Origin: Nitratireductor luteus | GTDB taxonomy: Bacteria > Pseudomonadota > Alphaproteobacteria > Rhizobiales > Rhizobiaceae | Assembly: GCF_026162365.1 (NCBI RefSeq) | Contig: NZ_JAOANW010000003.1 | Coordinates: forward strand, 1-64,000 | Direction of reading: 5' to 3' | Length of the DNA: 64,000 nt | Shown here: positions 48,027 to 57,359 of the stretch, piece by piece | Numbering within the stretch: the stretch's first letter is position 1 | Layout of the letters: the number at the start of each line of letters is the position of its first letter | Made by a program: the position numbers and the translations under genes | The notes under the pieces: model-generated | Seen by the model: the letters and a program-made list of their open reading frames with translations, nothing else | Database searches by the model: none | What the model was told of the DNA's origin: nothing

Positions 48027-50252
48027 ATGGCTGACTACAAGAACTTCACCGTCGAAACCGACGCCGACGGCATCGCACTCGTCACCTGGAACATGCCCGA
48101 CCGCTCCATGAACGTCTTCACCGAAGAGGTGATGGACGAGCTGGAGAAGATAGTCGACAAGGTGGCGGGCGATGAGGCGATCAAGGGCGCGGTGATCACC
48201 TCGGGCAAGGAGACCTTTTCCGGCGGTGCCGACCTCACCATGCTGCAGAAGATGCTCGGTCTGTTCGAGACCGAAAAGAAGAAGGATCACGACAAGGCGA
48301 TCAGGCTTCTGTTCGATGGCGCAGGCCGCATGAGCTGGTTGTGGCGCAAGCTCGAGACCTCCGGCAAACCGTGGGTTTCGGCCATCAACGGCACCTGCAT
48401 GGGCGGCGCGTTCGAGCTGTCGCTTGCCTGTCATGGCCGCGTGGCCGCCGATAGCGACAAGGTCAAGATGGCGCTGCCCGAGGTCAAGGTAGGCATCTTT
48501 CCCGGCGCGGGCGGCACCCAGCGCGTGCCGCGGCTCGCCAATACGCAGGAAGCCCTGCAGATGCTGACGACCGGCCAGAGCCTTTCGCCCAAGAAGGCGA
48601 AGTCCATGGGGCTGATCCACGAGGTCGTGCCGCCGAAGAAGCTGGTGGAAGCGGCGAAGAAGATGATCAAGGACGGGCTCAAGCCGGTCCAGCCCTGGGA
48701 CGAGAAGGGCTTCAAGCTGCCGGGCGGCCCCGTCTATTCCGCCGCGGGCGCCAATCTGTGGCCGCCGGCGATCGCTATCCTGCGCCGCGAGACCTACGGC
48801 AACTACCCCGCCGCGACCGCGATCCTGAAATGCGTCTATGAGGGGCTTCTGGTGCCTTTCGACACCGCGCTCACCATCGAGCAACGCTATTTCACCGAGA
48901 TCATGCAGACGACCGAAGCGAAGATGATGATCCGCTCGCTGTTCGTCTCCCTGCAGGAGCTCAACAAGGGTGCACGCCGGCCCGTGGACGTGCCGGCCAG
49001 GAAGCTGAAGAAGGTCGGCGTCCTCGGCGCCGGCTTCATGGGGGCGGGCATCGCCTTCGTCACCGCCAAGGCGGGTATCCCCGTGGTTCTCATCGACCGC
49101 GACCAGGAAGCCGCCGACAAGGGCAAGGCCCACTCGGCGAAGCTGATGGACGCGCTCATCAAGAAGGGCCGGGCGAGCGAGGCCGACAAGGAGAAGCTGC
49201 TGTCGCTGATTACGGCCACGCCCGACTATCAGGAGTTGGACGGCGCCGGCCTCGTCATCGAGGCGGTGTTCGAGGATTCGGCCATCAAGAAGGAAGCGAC
49301 GGAGAAGGCCGAGGCCGTGCTGAAATCCTCGGCGATCTTCGCTTCCAACACCTCGACCATTCCCATCACCAGCCTGGCGAAGAACACTAAGCGACCGAAG
49401 AACTTCATCGGCATCCACTTCTTCTCACCCGTCGACAAGATGATGCTGGTCGAGATCATCATGGGCAAGCGCACCGGCGACAAGGCTTTGGCGGTGGCGA
49501 TGGACTATGTCCGCGCGATCAGGAAGACGCCCATCGTCGTCAACGACACACGCGGCTTCTACGTCAATCGTTGTGTGCTGCGCTACATGCAGGAAGCTTT
49601 CTCGATGCTCATCGAGGGCGTTCCTGCCCCCATGATCGAGAATGGCGCGAAGATGGCCGGCATGCCCGTCGGGCCGCTGGCGCTCACGGACGAGACGGCC
49701 ATCGATCTCGCCCAGAAGATCATGAAGCAGACCATCCGCGATCTCGGCGAAAAGGCCGTGGACCCGCGGCACATGGAATTGATCGACACCATGGTCGACA
49801 AGCACGGCCGCCATGGCCGCAAGAACGGCAAGGGCTTCTACGACTATCCAGAAAAGCCTGCCAAGAAGCATCTGTGGCCGGGGCTGAAGGAGCTTTATCG
49901 GCAGAAGCGGGCCGAGGCCGTGGACATCGAGGAGGTCAAGCAGCGCCTGCTCGTTACCATTGCACTGGAGGCTGCCCGCGTGATGGAGGAGGGCATCGTC
50001 ACCGACCCGCGCGAAGCCGATGTCGGCTCCATCCTCGCCTTCGGCTTTGCGCCCTACACGGGCGGGGCGCTGTCCTATATCGACGGCATGGGCGCGGCCC
50101 GTTTCGTCGCGCTCGCCAAGCGCCTGCAGAAGAAATACGGCAAGGGCTTCAAGCCGCCGAAGCTGCTGGTCGAGATGGCCGAGAGCGGCGAGACCTTCTA
50201 CCAGCGCTTCGCGCCGGAGAGTGCGGGTGAGGTGAGAAAGAAGGCTGCTTAG
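48027..50252 (+). CDS. fadJ: Fatty acid oxidation enzyme: enoyl-CoA hydratase / 3-hydroxyacyl-CoA dehydrogenase
   Basis: 741 residues. Residues ~1-300 are a crotonase fold with oxyanion loops [10 protein letters not shown] and [14 protein letters not shown] and the Glu pair in FELSLA and [15 protein letters not shown]. Residues ~330-620 are an NAD-binding 3-hydroxyacyl-CoA dehydrogenase ([11 protein letters not shown]) with the catalytic His in [12 protein letters not shown] (the usual HFFNP reads HFFSP). The rest is the C-terminal helical domain. It performs the second and third beta-oxidation steps. GGAGGAAG lies before the ATG. FadB and FadJ types cannot be separated by inspection. Confidence 0.94.
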   Translation: MADYKNFTVETDADGIALVTWNMPDRSMNVFTEEVMDELEKIVDKVAGDEAIKGAVITSGKETFSGGADLTMLQKMLGLFETEKKKDHDKAIRLLFDGAGRMSWLWRKLETSGKPWVSAINGTCMGGAFELSLACHGRVAADSDKVKMALPEVKVGIFPGAGGTQRVPRLANTQEALQMLTTGQSLSPKKAKSMGLIHEVVPPKKLVEAAKKMIKDGLKPVQPWDEKGFKLPGGPVYSAAGANLWPPAIAILRRETYGNYPAATAILKCVYEGLLVPFDTALTIEQRYFTEIMQTTEAKMMIRSLFVSLQELNKGARRPVDVPARKLKKVGVLGAGFMGAGIAFVTAKAGIPVVLIDRDQEAADKGKAHSAKLMDALIKKGRASEADKEKLLSLITATPDYQELDGAGLVIEAVFEDSAIKKEATEKAEAVLKSSAIFASNTSTIPITSLAKNTKRPKNFIGIHFFSPVDKMMLVEIIMGKRTGDKALAVAMDYVRAIRKTPIVVNDTRGFYVNRCVLRYMQEAFSMLIEGVPAPMIENGAKMAGMPVGPLALTDETAIDLAQKIMKQTIRDLGEKAVDPRHMELIDTMVDKHGRHGRKNGKGFYDYPEKPAKKHLWPGLKELYRQKRAEAVDIEEVKQRLLVTIALEAARVMEEGIVTDPREADVGSILAFGFAPYTGGALSYIDGMGAARFVALAKRLQKKYGKGFKPPKLLVEMAESGETFYQRFAPESAGEVRKKAA

Positions 50253-50333
50253 CGGCGGGTCTGACGCTCCCTCGCCGCAGAAGGTGCAGGCGGGCGAGGT
50301 CCGGGCTGTGCTCTACGCTGTTCTGCCAATGGG

Positions 50334-50361
50334 TCCCGGATAACCCTTCGGGTTTCCGGGA
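50334..50361. repeat. Short intergenic palindrome between fadJ and the thioesterase
   Basis: A 12-bp stem with one bulged base (TCCCGGA-t-AACCC pairing with GGGTT-TCCGGGA) and a TTC loop. It has no T-run. It could attenuate read-through from the fad operon into the thioesterase gene. Confidence 0.5.
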
Positions 50362-50426
50362 TGACGATGGCGGTGCGCTGCTTCTCGCCTTTGTCATGCA
50401 ACACCTGTTACCGAGGGAAGACGACC

Positions 50427-50972
50427 ATGTATGTCTGGATGCGCCTCCTGCGGGTTGCGGCGACGCGCGGCCGCCGTGGACCGTATCGGATGGGGGACGA
50501 GGGGCGGCTGTCCTTTCGCTGCCTTCCCACCGACATCGACACGAACGTTCATCTCAACAATGCCCGCTACATGATGCTGGCCGACATGGGCCGCATCGAC
50601 ATCTTCCTGCGCAGCGGGCTGGTGGGCGCGGCGCGCAAGCATGGCTGGGCTCCGCTTCTGGGCGGCCTTCAGGTGGCCTATGTGCGCGAGATCGGTCTTT
50701 GGAAACGCTTCGATGTCATTTCAACCATCGAGACATGGGAAGGCACGCAGGTGCTCGGCCAGCATCGTTTCGTGCTGGAGGACGGCCGCACCGCGGCCAT
50801 CGTCATGACCACGGGTGGCATCTACGATTTCGCAAACCGGCGTTTCATGCCGGTCGACGAAGTGGTGCGGACCATCGGCCATGACGCACCGCCGCGCCCG
50901 CCAAATGCCGAGGAGAGGGGCTTCATGGCATCTCACGAAGGACTGCGGGCGCGGGCAAAATTGCCCGCCTGA
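50427..50972 (+). CDS. Hot-dog fold acyl-CoA thioesterase-like protein
   Basis: 181 residues, one 4HBT-type domain with the active-site segment PTDIDTNVHLNNARYMMLADMGR (~33-55), as in the THEM6/FcbC-like group. Predicted to hydrolyse acyl-CoA in the cytosol, fitting its place behind the beta-oxidation genes (174 bases downstream, with a palindrome between). The start at 50427 has GAGGGAAG upstream; the substrate chain length cannot be judged. Confidence 0.85.
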   Translation: MYVWMRLLRVAATRGRRGPYRMGDEGRLSFRCLPTDIDTNVHLNNARYMMLADMGRIDIFLRSGLVGAARKHGWAPLLGGLQVAYVREIGLWKRFDVISTIETWEGTQVLGQHRFVLEDGRTAAIVMTTGGIYDFANRRFMPVDEVVRTIGHDAPPRPPNAEERGFMASHEGLRARAKLPA

Positions 50973-51025
50973 AAATTATCCGGCCTTTCCGCGGCGGCGT
51001 GCGGCCGCTACCTTTGGCTGATCGT

Positions 51026-51123
51026 CTAGAGCGCCATGCGTCCTTTCGGAGGCACAAAGGACGCTCTATCTTAATCTTGTTGTTTTTTCGCATTCATGCG
51101 GACGCCAGATGATTCCATCTGGC
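51026..51123. repeat. Rhizobial-type composite palindromic repeat (two hairpins)
   Basis: The first hairpin is GCGTCCTTT / AAAGGACGC (51038-51046 and 51056-51064), extended by TAGAG...CTCTA after a bulge. The second is a perfect 8-bp stem GCCAGATG / CATCTGGC with loop ATTC (51104-51123). Between them is T-rich DNA (TTGTTGTTTTTT). It resembles intergenic repeats dispersed in Rhizobiales genomes. It may also end fad-operon transcription. Confidence 0.6.
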
Positions 51124-51154
51124 TGCAAAATGCTTGAAACCGGGAGCCGCTTCC

Positions 51155-51772
51155 ATGTCTGCAGCCGTCGACTACTACGTTACATCCGTATCGCCCTTCA
51201 CCTATCTGGGTCATCAGTCGTTGCGGGCGGTGGCGCAGAAGCATGGCGTCACGCTCAACGTGAAGCCGGTGAACCTGGTGCGCGTCTGGGAGGTCTCGGG
51301 CGCGGTTCCGCCGGTAAAGCGCCCGCCCGTGCGCCAGCGCCTGCGGCTTGTGGAACTGCAGCGCATTGCCGATTACCGCGGAATGCCGATCAATCCGCGG
51401 CCGAAGCACTGGCCGGTCGATGCGGCCCTTGCCGACCACACGATCATAGCTCTGGTGGAGGCCGGCCACGACCCGTTGAGCTATATGGAGCGCGTCTTTG
51501 CCGCTGTCTGGGCCAACGAGGAAGACGTCACGGACGAGGAAGTGCTGTCGAAATACCTGGAGGCCGAGGGTTTCGACGCGAAAAGGATCCTGGCGGCCGC
51601 CCATGAACCGAAGGCGGCGGAAATCCGCGAGCGCAATGCACAGGAAGCCATCGAAGCCGATGTCGTCGGCGTTCCCGCTTTCGTCTTGAATGGAGAGGCG
51701 TTCTGGGGGCAGGATCGTGTCGAATATCTCGATCATGCGCTGGCGACAGGAAGGCCGCCGATCACCGTCTGA
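51155..51772 (+). CDS. 2-hydroxychromene-2-carboxylate isomerase family protein (DsbA-like, GST kappa type)
   Basis: 205 residues, a thioredoxin-fold DsbA/GST-kappa protein: N-terminal DYYVTSVSPFTYLG has Ser-Pro in place of the CxxC of disulfide oxidoreductases, and cis-Pro motif GVPAFVLNGEAFWGQDR lies near residue 178. Such enzymes are glutathione-dependent isomerases in aromatic degradation (NahD-like), but many homologues have other roles, and no naphthalene genes are nearby. The start at 51155 has GGGAG upstream and begins directly after the palindromic repeat. Confidence 0.88.
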   Translation: MSAAVDYYVTSVSPFTYLGHQSLRAVAQKHGVTLNVKPVNLVRVWEVSGAVPPVKRPPVRQRLRLVELQRIADYRGMPINPRPKHWPVDAALADHTIIALVEAGHDPLSYMERVFAAVWANEEDVTDEEVLSKYLEAEGFDAKRILAAAHEPKAAEIRERNAQEAIEADVVGVPAFVLNGEAFWGQDRVEYLDHALATGRPPITV

Positions 51773-51868
51773 CATGTCAGTTCGATGGACAAGGAGATGC
51801 TAAGGCGCTAGAACTATCTCAAAGGCATTTTTTCCTGTGCCGGTTCTATACGTCTGGGGGAGACGCAC

Positions 51869-52516
51869 GTGCTATCGCACGAAAAGGTCTGGGCCGCCAT
51901 CGATGCGCTCGCGGCGCGTCATTCGCTGTCCGTTTCGGGCCTCGCGCGCAAGGCGGGGCTCGATTCGACCGCCTTCAACAAATCCAAGCGCTGCTCCGTC
52001 GATGGCCGCCCCCGCTGGCCTTCGACCGAATCCCTTGCCAAGGTAATCGATGCGACCGGCGCGACACTGGACGATTTTCTGCGGCTGGTGAAAGGCAGCG
52101 AAGCCACGCCCGACCAATACGGTCTGCCGCCCGCCACCGTCCCGCTGCTCGGCTTCGCGCAGGCCGGCGCTGGCGGCTTCTTCGACGATGCGGGGTTTCC
52201 GGCGGGTGAGGGCTGGGAACATGTGGAACTCCCCGGTTCCCACCGGGAGGGGTCTTATGCGCTCCAGGTGCAGGGCGATTCCATGTTACCGCTCTACCGC
52301 GACGGCGACACGTTGATTGTCGAGCCCGGGGCTGCCGTCCGGCGCGGCGACCGGGTCGTGGTCAAGTCCGCTTCCGGCGAAGTCATGGCCAAGGTGCTTC
52401 TGCGCAGGACCCAGACACAGATCGAACTCCTGTCGCTGAATGTCGACCACCCCAATCGTGTTTTCGCCCCGAACGAGGTGGAATGGATGGCGCGCATCGT
52501 ATGGGCAAGCCAGTAG
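51869..52516 (+). CDS. HTH / S24-peptidase repressor (LexA-like)
   Basis: 215 residues. The N-terminal helix-turn-helix is LSVSGLARKAGLDSTAFNKSKR (~19-40). The C-terminal S24 peptidase domain has the nucleophile Ser in QGDSMLPLY (~133) and the general-base Lys in VMAKVLLRR (~172). An Ala-Gly in FAQAGAGG (~97) is the likely self-cleavage site. This is the plan of LexA or phage cI repressors, which self-cleave on RecA filaments. The start is GTG 51869 after GGGGGAGA. No phage genes surround it, so it is probably a chromosomal stress repressor. It almost touches the nuclease-like gene. Confidence 0.88.
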   Translation: MLSHEKVWAAIDALAARHSLSVSGLARKAGLDSTAFNKSKRCSVDGRPRWPSTESLAKVIDATGATLDDFLRLVKGSEATPDQYGLPPATVPLLGFAQAGAGGFFDDAGFPAGEGWEHVELPGSHREGSYALQVQGDSMLPLYRDGDTLIVEPGAAVRRGDRVVVKSASGEVMAKVLLRRTQTQIELLSLNVDHPNRVFAPNEVEWMARIVWASQ

Positions 52517-52527
52517 GCCGATCCGTT

Positions 52528-53103
52528 ATGCGCTGTCTCGCGGGCGCCCTGGCGGTGGCCGCTGCCGGCGCGGCCGAGGCGCAGGATAGTGGCGTCCGGA
52601 TCATTGCGCCCGAGATTGTCGCCCCGCCTTTGATCGCACCGCAAGCGCTTGAGCGAACTGAACCGAGGGAGCCGCTGAACCCGCTGGCGGACGGTTCGGA
52701 CAGGCTGGGAGAAAATCCCGATCGCCTGTTTCACCCGGTAGTGCTTGCTGCGGGCCATGTTTCGGCCAACGGCCGCGACATCGTGCTTGATTCCATCAAG
52801 GTCGTCGATGCGGACCAGGTTTGCGATGCTCGGCATGGGGGAACCTGGCCTTGTGGCAGGCACGCGCGGACCGCGTTCCGCCTGTGGCTGCGCGGCCGGG
52901 CGCTGGCCTGCGATCCGGCCGACGAGAACGCTGGCGACGGCAAAGCCGAGAAGCACGTTGCGCACTGCGTGGTGGGCCAAGAGGATCCGGCCGCCTGGCT
53001 GGTAACGCAGGGCTGGGCGCTCGCCTCTCCCGGTGGACCCTATGAAAAGCTGGAAGAAGAAGCACGCGAGGCTCGCCGCGGCATATTCGGTGGCAGGCCG
53101 TGA
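52528..53103 (+). CDS. Secreted staphylococcal-nuclease-like protein
   Basis: 191 residues. Signal peptide at 1-19 (CLAGALAVAAAGAAEA-Q). The C-terminal half resembles the small SNase-like proteins of rhizobia (WPCGRHARTAFRLWLRG, then the C-terminal WLVTQGWALASPGG...EEEAREARRGIFGG, which is the classical end of an SNase OB fold). The usual catalytic Arg/Asp/Glu set is not clearly complete, so nuclease activity is doubtful. It lies 11 bases after the S24 repressor and may be its target. A hairpin repeat follows the stop. Confidence 0.8.
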   Translation: MRCLAGALAVAAAGAAEAQDSGVRIIAPEIVAPPLIAPQALERTEPREPLNPLADGSDRLGENPDRLFHPVVLAAGHVSANGRDIVLDSIKVVDADQVCDARHGGTWPCGRHARTAFRLWLRGRALACDPADENAGDGKAEKHVAHCVVGQEDPAAWLVTQGWALASPGGPYEKLEEEAREARRGIFGGRP

Positions 53104-53108
53104 AATCT

Positions 53109-53207
53109 GGATCGTTCCACCGTTTCAGGGAAATGGTGGAATGATCCGACTGTGTGATTTTACGCGATCGCGGACGGGAAAACGGTTGCCATTTTTCCCG
53201 GAATTGC
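53109..53207. repeat. Composite palindromic repeat between the nuclease-like gene and lysK
   Basis: The first unit (53109-53147) is a 17-bp stem with two G-T pairs and a CAGGG loop, arms GGATCGTTCCACC / GGTGGAATGATCC. The second unit (53166-53207) carries GGACGGGAAAACGGTT...TTTTTCCCGGAATTGCT, the same type as 22467-22508. It ends right at the lysK stop, so it probably serves as a two-way terminator for these convergent genes. Confidence 0.65.
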
Positions 53208-54854
53208 TCAGGCGCCGAGTTCACCTTTCAGCGCCTTATCGATGAGCGCGCGGGTTTCGGCAATGCCGTAGAGTGCGACGAAGGAGCCGAAGCGCGGTCC
53301 GCGCTCCTGGCCTAGCAGCACTTGGTAGATCATCTGGAAGAACGCAACCGAGACGCCGGGGCCGCCGCTGGGGCTCTTCTTGTTGTGGTCCTGATAGCGC
53401 TCGATCCCGCGCGCCACGTCGAGCGCCGCGTTCTGGATGGTCTCGCCGTCGGCATCCGCGGGCAGTTCGCCGAGCTTGGCCGAAAGCGCTTCGAGCGCCT
53501 GGCGTTCCACCGCATCCGGAGCCCGGTAGTCCTTCTTCACGAAGTCGCGGAAATACTGGATCGCATAACCGATGAGCTTGTCGAGATGGGGGTGCGTCTC
53601 CGGTGTCGTGCCCGGCGCGTAGTTGGAGATGAAACCCCACATGACCGTCGGATTCTCCGGGTTCGAGGCTGTTGCCAGATTGAGCAGCAGCGAGAACGGC
53701 ACAGGCAGGTCGAGCTGAGGCGGGTTGCCGTCATGGATATGCCAGACCGGGTTGGTGAGCTGCGCCGCCGCATCCTGCTTCGGATAGGCGGCCAGAAACG
53801 CGTAATATTCATCGACGGCCCGCGGAATGACGTCGAAATAGAGCTTCTTCGCCGTCCTGGGCTTTTGGTACATGTAAAGAGCGAGGCTCTCCGTCGGTGC
53901 ATAGGTCAGCCACTCGTCGATAGTGAGCCCGTTGCCCTTGGACTTGGAGATCTTCTGCCCGTTCTCGTCGAGGAAGAGCTCATAGATGAAGTGCTCCGGC
54001 GCCCGCCCCCCGAGGATCTCGCAGATGCGGTCATAGAGCGCGGCGTTGGGCCCGTGATCCTTGCCGAACATCTCGAAGTCGACGCCGAGCGCCGCCCAGC
54101 GCATGCCAAAATCCGGCTTCCACTGCATTTTCACCCGGCCGCCCGTCACCGGCACCGTCGTCTCGGTGCCATCCTCGTCATCAAAGGTGATGGTCCCGTC
54201 TTTGGCGTTCACATGCTTCATCGGCACATAGAGCACGCGGCCGGTCTTGGGCGAGATCGGCAGAAACGGGCTGTAGGTCGCCTGTCGCTCCTCGCCGAGT
54301 GTGGGCAGCATAGCCGCCATGATCTCGTCATAGCGCTCGACGGCACGCAACAGCACCTCGTCGAAGCGTCCCGACTTGTAGTAGTCGGTGGCGCTCGCGA
54401 ACTCGTACTCGAAGCCGAACGTGTCGAGGAAGCGGCGCAGTATGGCGTTGTTGTGGTCGCCAAAGCTCTTGTAGTCGCTGCGGAACGGATTGGGCACTGC
54501 CGTCAGCGGCTGATGCATGTAGGGCGCAAGTTCTGCCGGATCCGGCACGTTGTCCGGAATCTTGCGCATTCCGTCCATGTCGTCCGAAAAGCAGAGAAGC
54601 CGTGTCTCGACCTTGTCCCCGGTTAGCACCCGGAAGGCATGACGCACCATGGAGGTGCGCGCCACCTCGCCGAACGTGCCGATATGCGGCAGACCAGAAG
54701 GGCCATAGCCTGTCTCGAACAGCACGGTTTTCGGGAAGCCGGTCGCCTCGTAGCGTTTGACGATCTTGCGCGCCTCTTCGAACGGCCAGGCTTTGCTCAC
54801 GGCGGTCGCCGTAAGCAGTTCGGACGTAAGATCAAGCGCGGTCGTCGTCGTCAT
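53208..54854 (-). CDS. lysK: Lysyl-tRNA synthetase, class I
   Basis: 548 residues. It charges tRNA-Lys. Class I Rossmann signatures are present: the HIGH-type PHIGTFGE (~52) and KMSKS-type KISKSKG (~300). It belongs to the LysRS1 family shared by archaea and most alphaproteobacteria, which lack the class II LysS. The start at 54854 (MTTTTALDL) has GGAAAG upstream; the frame is open 21 codons further without a ribosome site. Divergent from the TerB gene. Confidence 0.97.
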   Translation of the reverse strand: MTTTTALDLTSELLTATAVSKAWPFEEARKIVKRYEATGFPKTVLFETGYGPSGLPHIGTFGEVARTSMVRHAFRVLTGDKVETRLLCFSDDMDGMRKIPDNVPDPAELAPYMHQPLTAVPNPFRSDYKSFGDHNNAILRRFLDTFGFEYEFASATDYYKSGRFDEVLLRAVERYDEIMAAMLPTLGEERQATYSPFLPISPKTGRVLYVPMKHVNAKDGTITFDDEDGTETTVPVTGGRVKMQWKPDFGMRWAALGVDFEMFGKDHGPNAALYDRICEILGGRAPEHFIYELFLDENGQKISKSKGNGLTIDEWLTYAPTESLALYMYQKPRTAKKLYFDVIPRAVDEYYAFLAAYPKQDAAAQLTNPVWHIHDGNPPQLDLPVPFSLLLNLATASNPENPTVMWGFISNYAPGTTPETHPHLDKLIGYAIQYFRDFVKKDYRAPDAVERQALEALSAKLGELPADADGETIQNAALDVARGIERYQDHNKKSPSGGPGVSVAFFQMIYQVLLGQERGPRFGSFVALYGIAETRALIDKALKGELGA

Positions 54855-55021
54855 TTCCGCTTTCCATGGGTTGGAGGGATGTTTTAAGGGCCAAGCTGTT
54901 AAGGCTGACGCGACCACGCGTCAATCTTAACCGCGTTTTTCATTGCAGCCAGCCGCACGGCTTCTTACCTTCAACGCGCCCGCCGCGCCGCGCCGGGACC
55001 ATTCCGAAGAGAGGGAATCCC

Positions 55022-55441
55022 ATGACCGCCGATCCATCCCCCCATGAGGCACTCATCTATCTGATGGTTGTCATGTCGGCGGCCGACCGCGACATGACCG
55101 ACGCCGAACTTGGCCGCATCGGGAATATGATCCGCACGCTCCCTGTCTTTCGGGAGTTCGACCAGAACCGCATCATCGAGGTCGCTACCCAGTGCCAGCA
55201 GATACTGCAGAAGGATGACGGAATGGAGAGAATCCTGACCCTTGTGCGCGAGACCGTCCCAAGATCGCTTCACGACACCGCCTATGCGGTGGCCGTCGAG
55301 GTTGCCGCGGCGGATCTGCATGTCGAACCCGAGGAAAGGCGCATGCTTCAGATCGTGCGTAACCGCCTCCATCTGGAACCGCTGGTGGCCGCTGCCATCG
55401 AGCGCGCCGCCGAGGCCCGCCACCGCCGTCTGGTGTCGTGA
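55022..55441 (+). CDS. TerB-family protein
   Basis: 139 residues, all-helical single TerB domain (EALIYLMVVMSAADRDMTDAELGRIGNMI...AAADLHVEPEERRMLQIVRNRL), with two Asp-rich loops that in TerB bind metal ions. It is found in tellurite-resistance operons but also widely as a solo gene, as here; a tellurite role is not implied. GAGAGGGAATCCC precedes the ATG. 58 bases before the hydroxylase-like gene. Confidence 0.88.
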   Translation: MTADPSPHEALIYLMVVMSAADRDMTDAELGRIGNMIRTLPVFREFDQNRIIEVATQCQQILQKDDGMERILTLVRETVPRSLHDTAYAVAVEVAAADLHVEPEERRMLQIVRNRLHLEPLVAAAIERAAEARHRRLVS

Positions 55442-55499
55442 TACGCCGTTCAAAAGGTTGTGACTGGCAAAGCAGGCCTTTGCGCACGATATAGCCGGC

Positions 55500-56363
55500 A
55501 TGAACGAAGTCATGTTCTCCGAGGCGGCAATCAGGCTGGGCGCATTCGCGGCAATCTTTATCGCGATGGCCGTCTACGAATTGTGGTCGCCCCGGCTGGA
55601 GCGGGACGAAATGGCCGGCGCCTGGAAAGCGCGGCGCTGGTTCACCAATCTCTCGCTCGTGCTCATCTCTTCGGCGGCATTGCGCGTCGTATTTCCGGCT
55701 GCGGCCGTCGGTACGGCGCTCTGGGCTGAGGCGCGCGGATGGGGATTGTTCCCGGCACTGGGCGTGTCGCCGCTGGTGGCCGGCATCGTGTCCTTCGTGA
55801 TCCTGGATTTCGCGGTCTGGCTGGAGCATGTGGCCAGCCACAAGATACCGCTCCTGTGGCGCATCCATCGAATGCATCATGCCGACAACGGCTTCGACGT
55901 CACCACCGGGTTGCGGTTTCACCCGCTGGAGATCTTGATCTCGATGATGTGGAAAGCCGCCGTCGTGGTCGCGCTCGGGGCGCCCGTCCTAGCGGTGCTC
56001 GCCTTCGAGATCGTGCTCAACGGCACGTCTATGTTCACCCATTCGAATATAGGATTGCCCAGTCGCCTGGACCGCATCATCCGGCGTGTTGTGGTGACGC
56101 CAGACATGCACCGCGTCCACCATTCCTCCATCAACACCGAGACCGATTCCAATTACGGTTTCAATCTGTCTGTATGGGACCGGCTGTTCCGCACCTATGT
56201 CGCCCAGCCGAGGCTGGGTCATGAAGGTATGAAGATCGGGCTGGATGATTATAGGGGATGGTCGACAGCCACCCTTTTATGGGCATTGGCGCTGCCGTTC
56301 CGTGCACTGCAGCCACGCCGTCCGCAGGACGAGTCAGTAGAAGCCACCCGGAAAATAACGTAG
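55500..56363 (+). CDS. Sterol-desaturase / fatty-acid-hydroxylase family membrane protein
   Basis: 287 residues, four or so TM helices. The di-iron histidine clusters are present: EHVASH (H-x3-H, ~120), HRMHH (~132), HSNIG, and MHRVHHS (~205). Members hydroxylate or desaturate lipids in the inner membrane using oxygen. The lipid substrate is unknown. The start ATG 55500 has a weak ribosome site, and ATG 55512 is an alternative. The last 30 bases overlap the convergent binding-protein gene. Confidence 0.87.
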   Translation: MNEVMFSEAAIRLGAFAAIFIAMAVYELWSPRLERDEMAGAWKARRWFTNLSLVLISSAALRVVFPAAAVGTALWAEARGWGLFPALGVSPLVAGIVSFVILDFAVWLEHVASHKIPLLWRIHRMHHADNGFDVTTGLRFHPLEILISMMWKAAVVVALGAPVLAVLAFEIVLNGTSMFTHSNIGLPSRLDRIIRRVVVTPDMHRVHHSSINTETDSNYGFNLSVWDRLFRTYVAQPRLGHEGMKIGLDDYRGWSTATLLWALALPFRALQPRRPQDESVEATRKIT

Positions 56364-57173
56364 GTAAAGCTCGTCGAAGGTTCCCGACAGCTCGATTTCC
56401 TGAAGGGCATAATCGAGCGCATCGGCCAGATGGGGGTGCTCGGGGTCGACGGCGATGGCCAGCCCCTGGCCAAGATATTCGGGCGCCAGATAGGGCCCGC
56501 CTAAGAACTTGCAGCATCCCTCCGCCTCTTCTCCGGCCAGCCAGAAGCCCAGACGCATGCCGTCTCCGAAGACTGCATCGATCCTCTCCGCTTTCAGGTC
56601 GGACATGAGCCATGAGGCCCGCGAATAGGTAACTGGGCGGGCGGAAGGGAACAGGTCGCGCAGCATTTCCTCATGGGCCGACGCGTCCAGTACGCCTACC
56701 CGCTGGCCATCGACGGCACGATGAACTGGCTCCTCCATCGAACTCTCGCGCGCGGCAAGGAAGCGGGCGGGAAACTGCAGATACGGGCGTGTGAAGGCGT
56801 AGGCCATCCGTCTGTCGCTCGTAATCGCCAGCCCGGCGATGATGGCTTCCCCTTGACGGCTGGCAAGCGCCGGTTCCAGCTCGTTCCAGGGCAATGCCTG
56901 GATCTGGCAGCGCTCCGCTATCGCAAGAACGTCGCAGATCGCCCGCGACAGGTCGACATGAAAGCCAGACAGACGACCTTCCTCGTCGAGAAAGTTGAAC
57001 GGGAAGAAATCAGTGGTGGTCAGAAATCGCAGGCGCGGCAGGCTGCTCAGATCCGGCTTCGCCAGCCGCTTCTTGGTTTCCCATACATGGGGTATTGCGA
57101 CATCGGCGGAGACTTTGGCCGGGAGAGCCAAGACGAACAGCGCCAGCAATATCATCGCAAGTCTTCGCATCAT
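56334..57173 (-). CDS. Solo family 3 solute-binding protein
   Basis: 279 residues. Signal peptide at 1-23 (ILLALFVLALPAKVSA). Family 3 pattern: LRFLTTTDFFPFNFLDEEGRLSGFHVDLSRAICDVLA, then LKAERIDAVFGDG and LADALDYALQEIELSGTFDELYLRYF. Typically binds amino acids or similar small polar ligands. No permease or ATPase genes adjoin it, so it may serve another transporter or act as a sensor. It overlaps the hydroxylase gene tail by 30 bases. Confidence 0.88.
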   Translation of the reverse strand: MMRRLAMILLALFVLALPAKVSADVAIPHVWETKKRLAKPDLSSLPRLRFLTTTDFFPFNFLDEEGRLSGFHVDLSRAICDVLAIAERCQIQALPWNELEPALASRQGEAIIAGLAITSDRRMAYAFTRPYLQFPARFLAARESSMEEPVHRAVDGQRVGVLDASAHEEMLRDLFPSARPVTYSRASWLMSDLKAERIDAVFGDGMRLGFWLAGEEAEGCCKFLGGPYLAPEYLGQGLAIAVDPEHPHLADALDYALQEIELSGTFDELYLRYFPGGFY

Positions 57174-57359
57174 ACCGTCCTTTGCCGCTGCACCGGTCTA
57201 TACGGCTTTTGCGTCCTGTTGTGAACGACAACCCGTCTGCGATGAATATCGCCGGTTGCATTATCTGTATTGACGTCCGTCTAGATTGTGCACAATATCT
57301 CTACCGGAAGGCCCCCTTGGGGATACGGTGCGGATCTTCCACTTGAAGCGGGGGCATTC

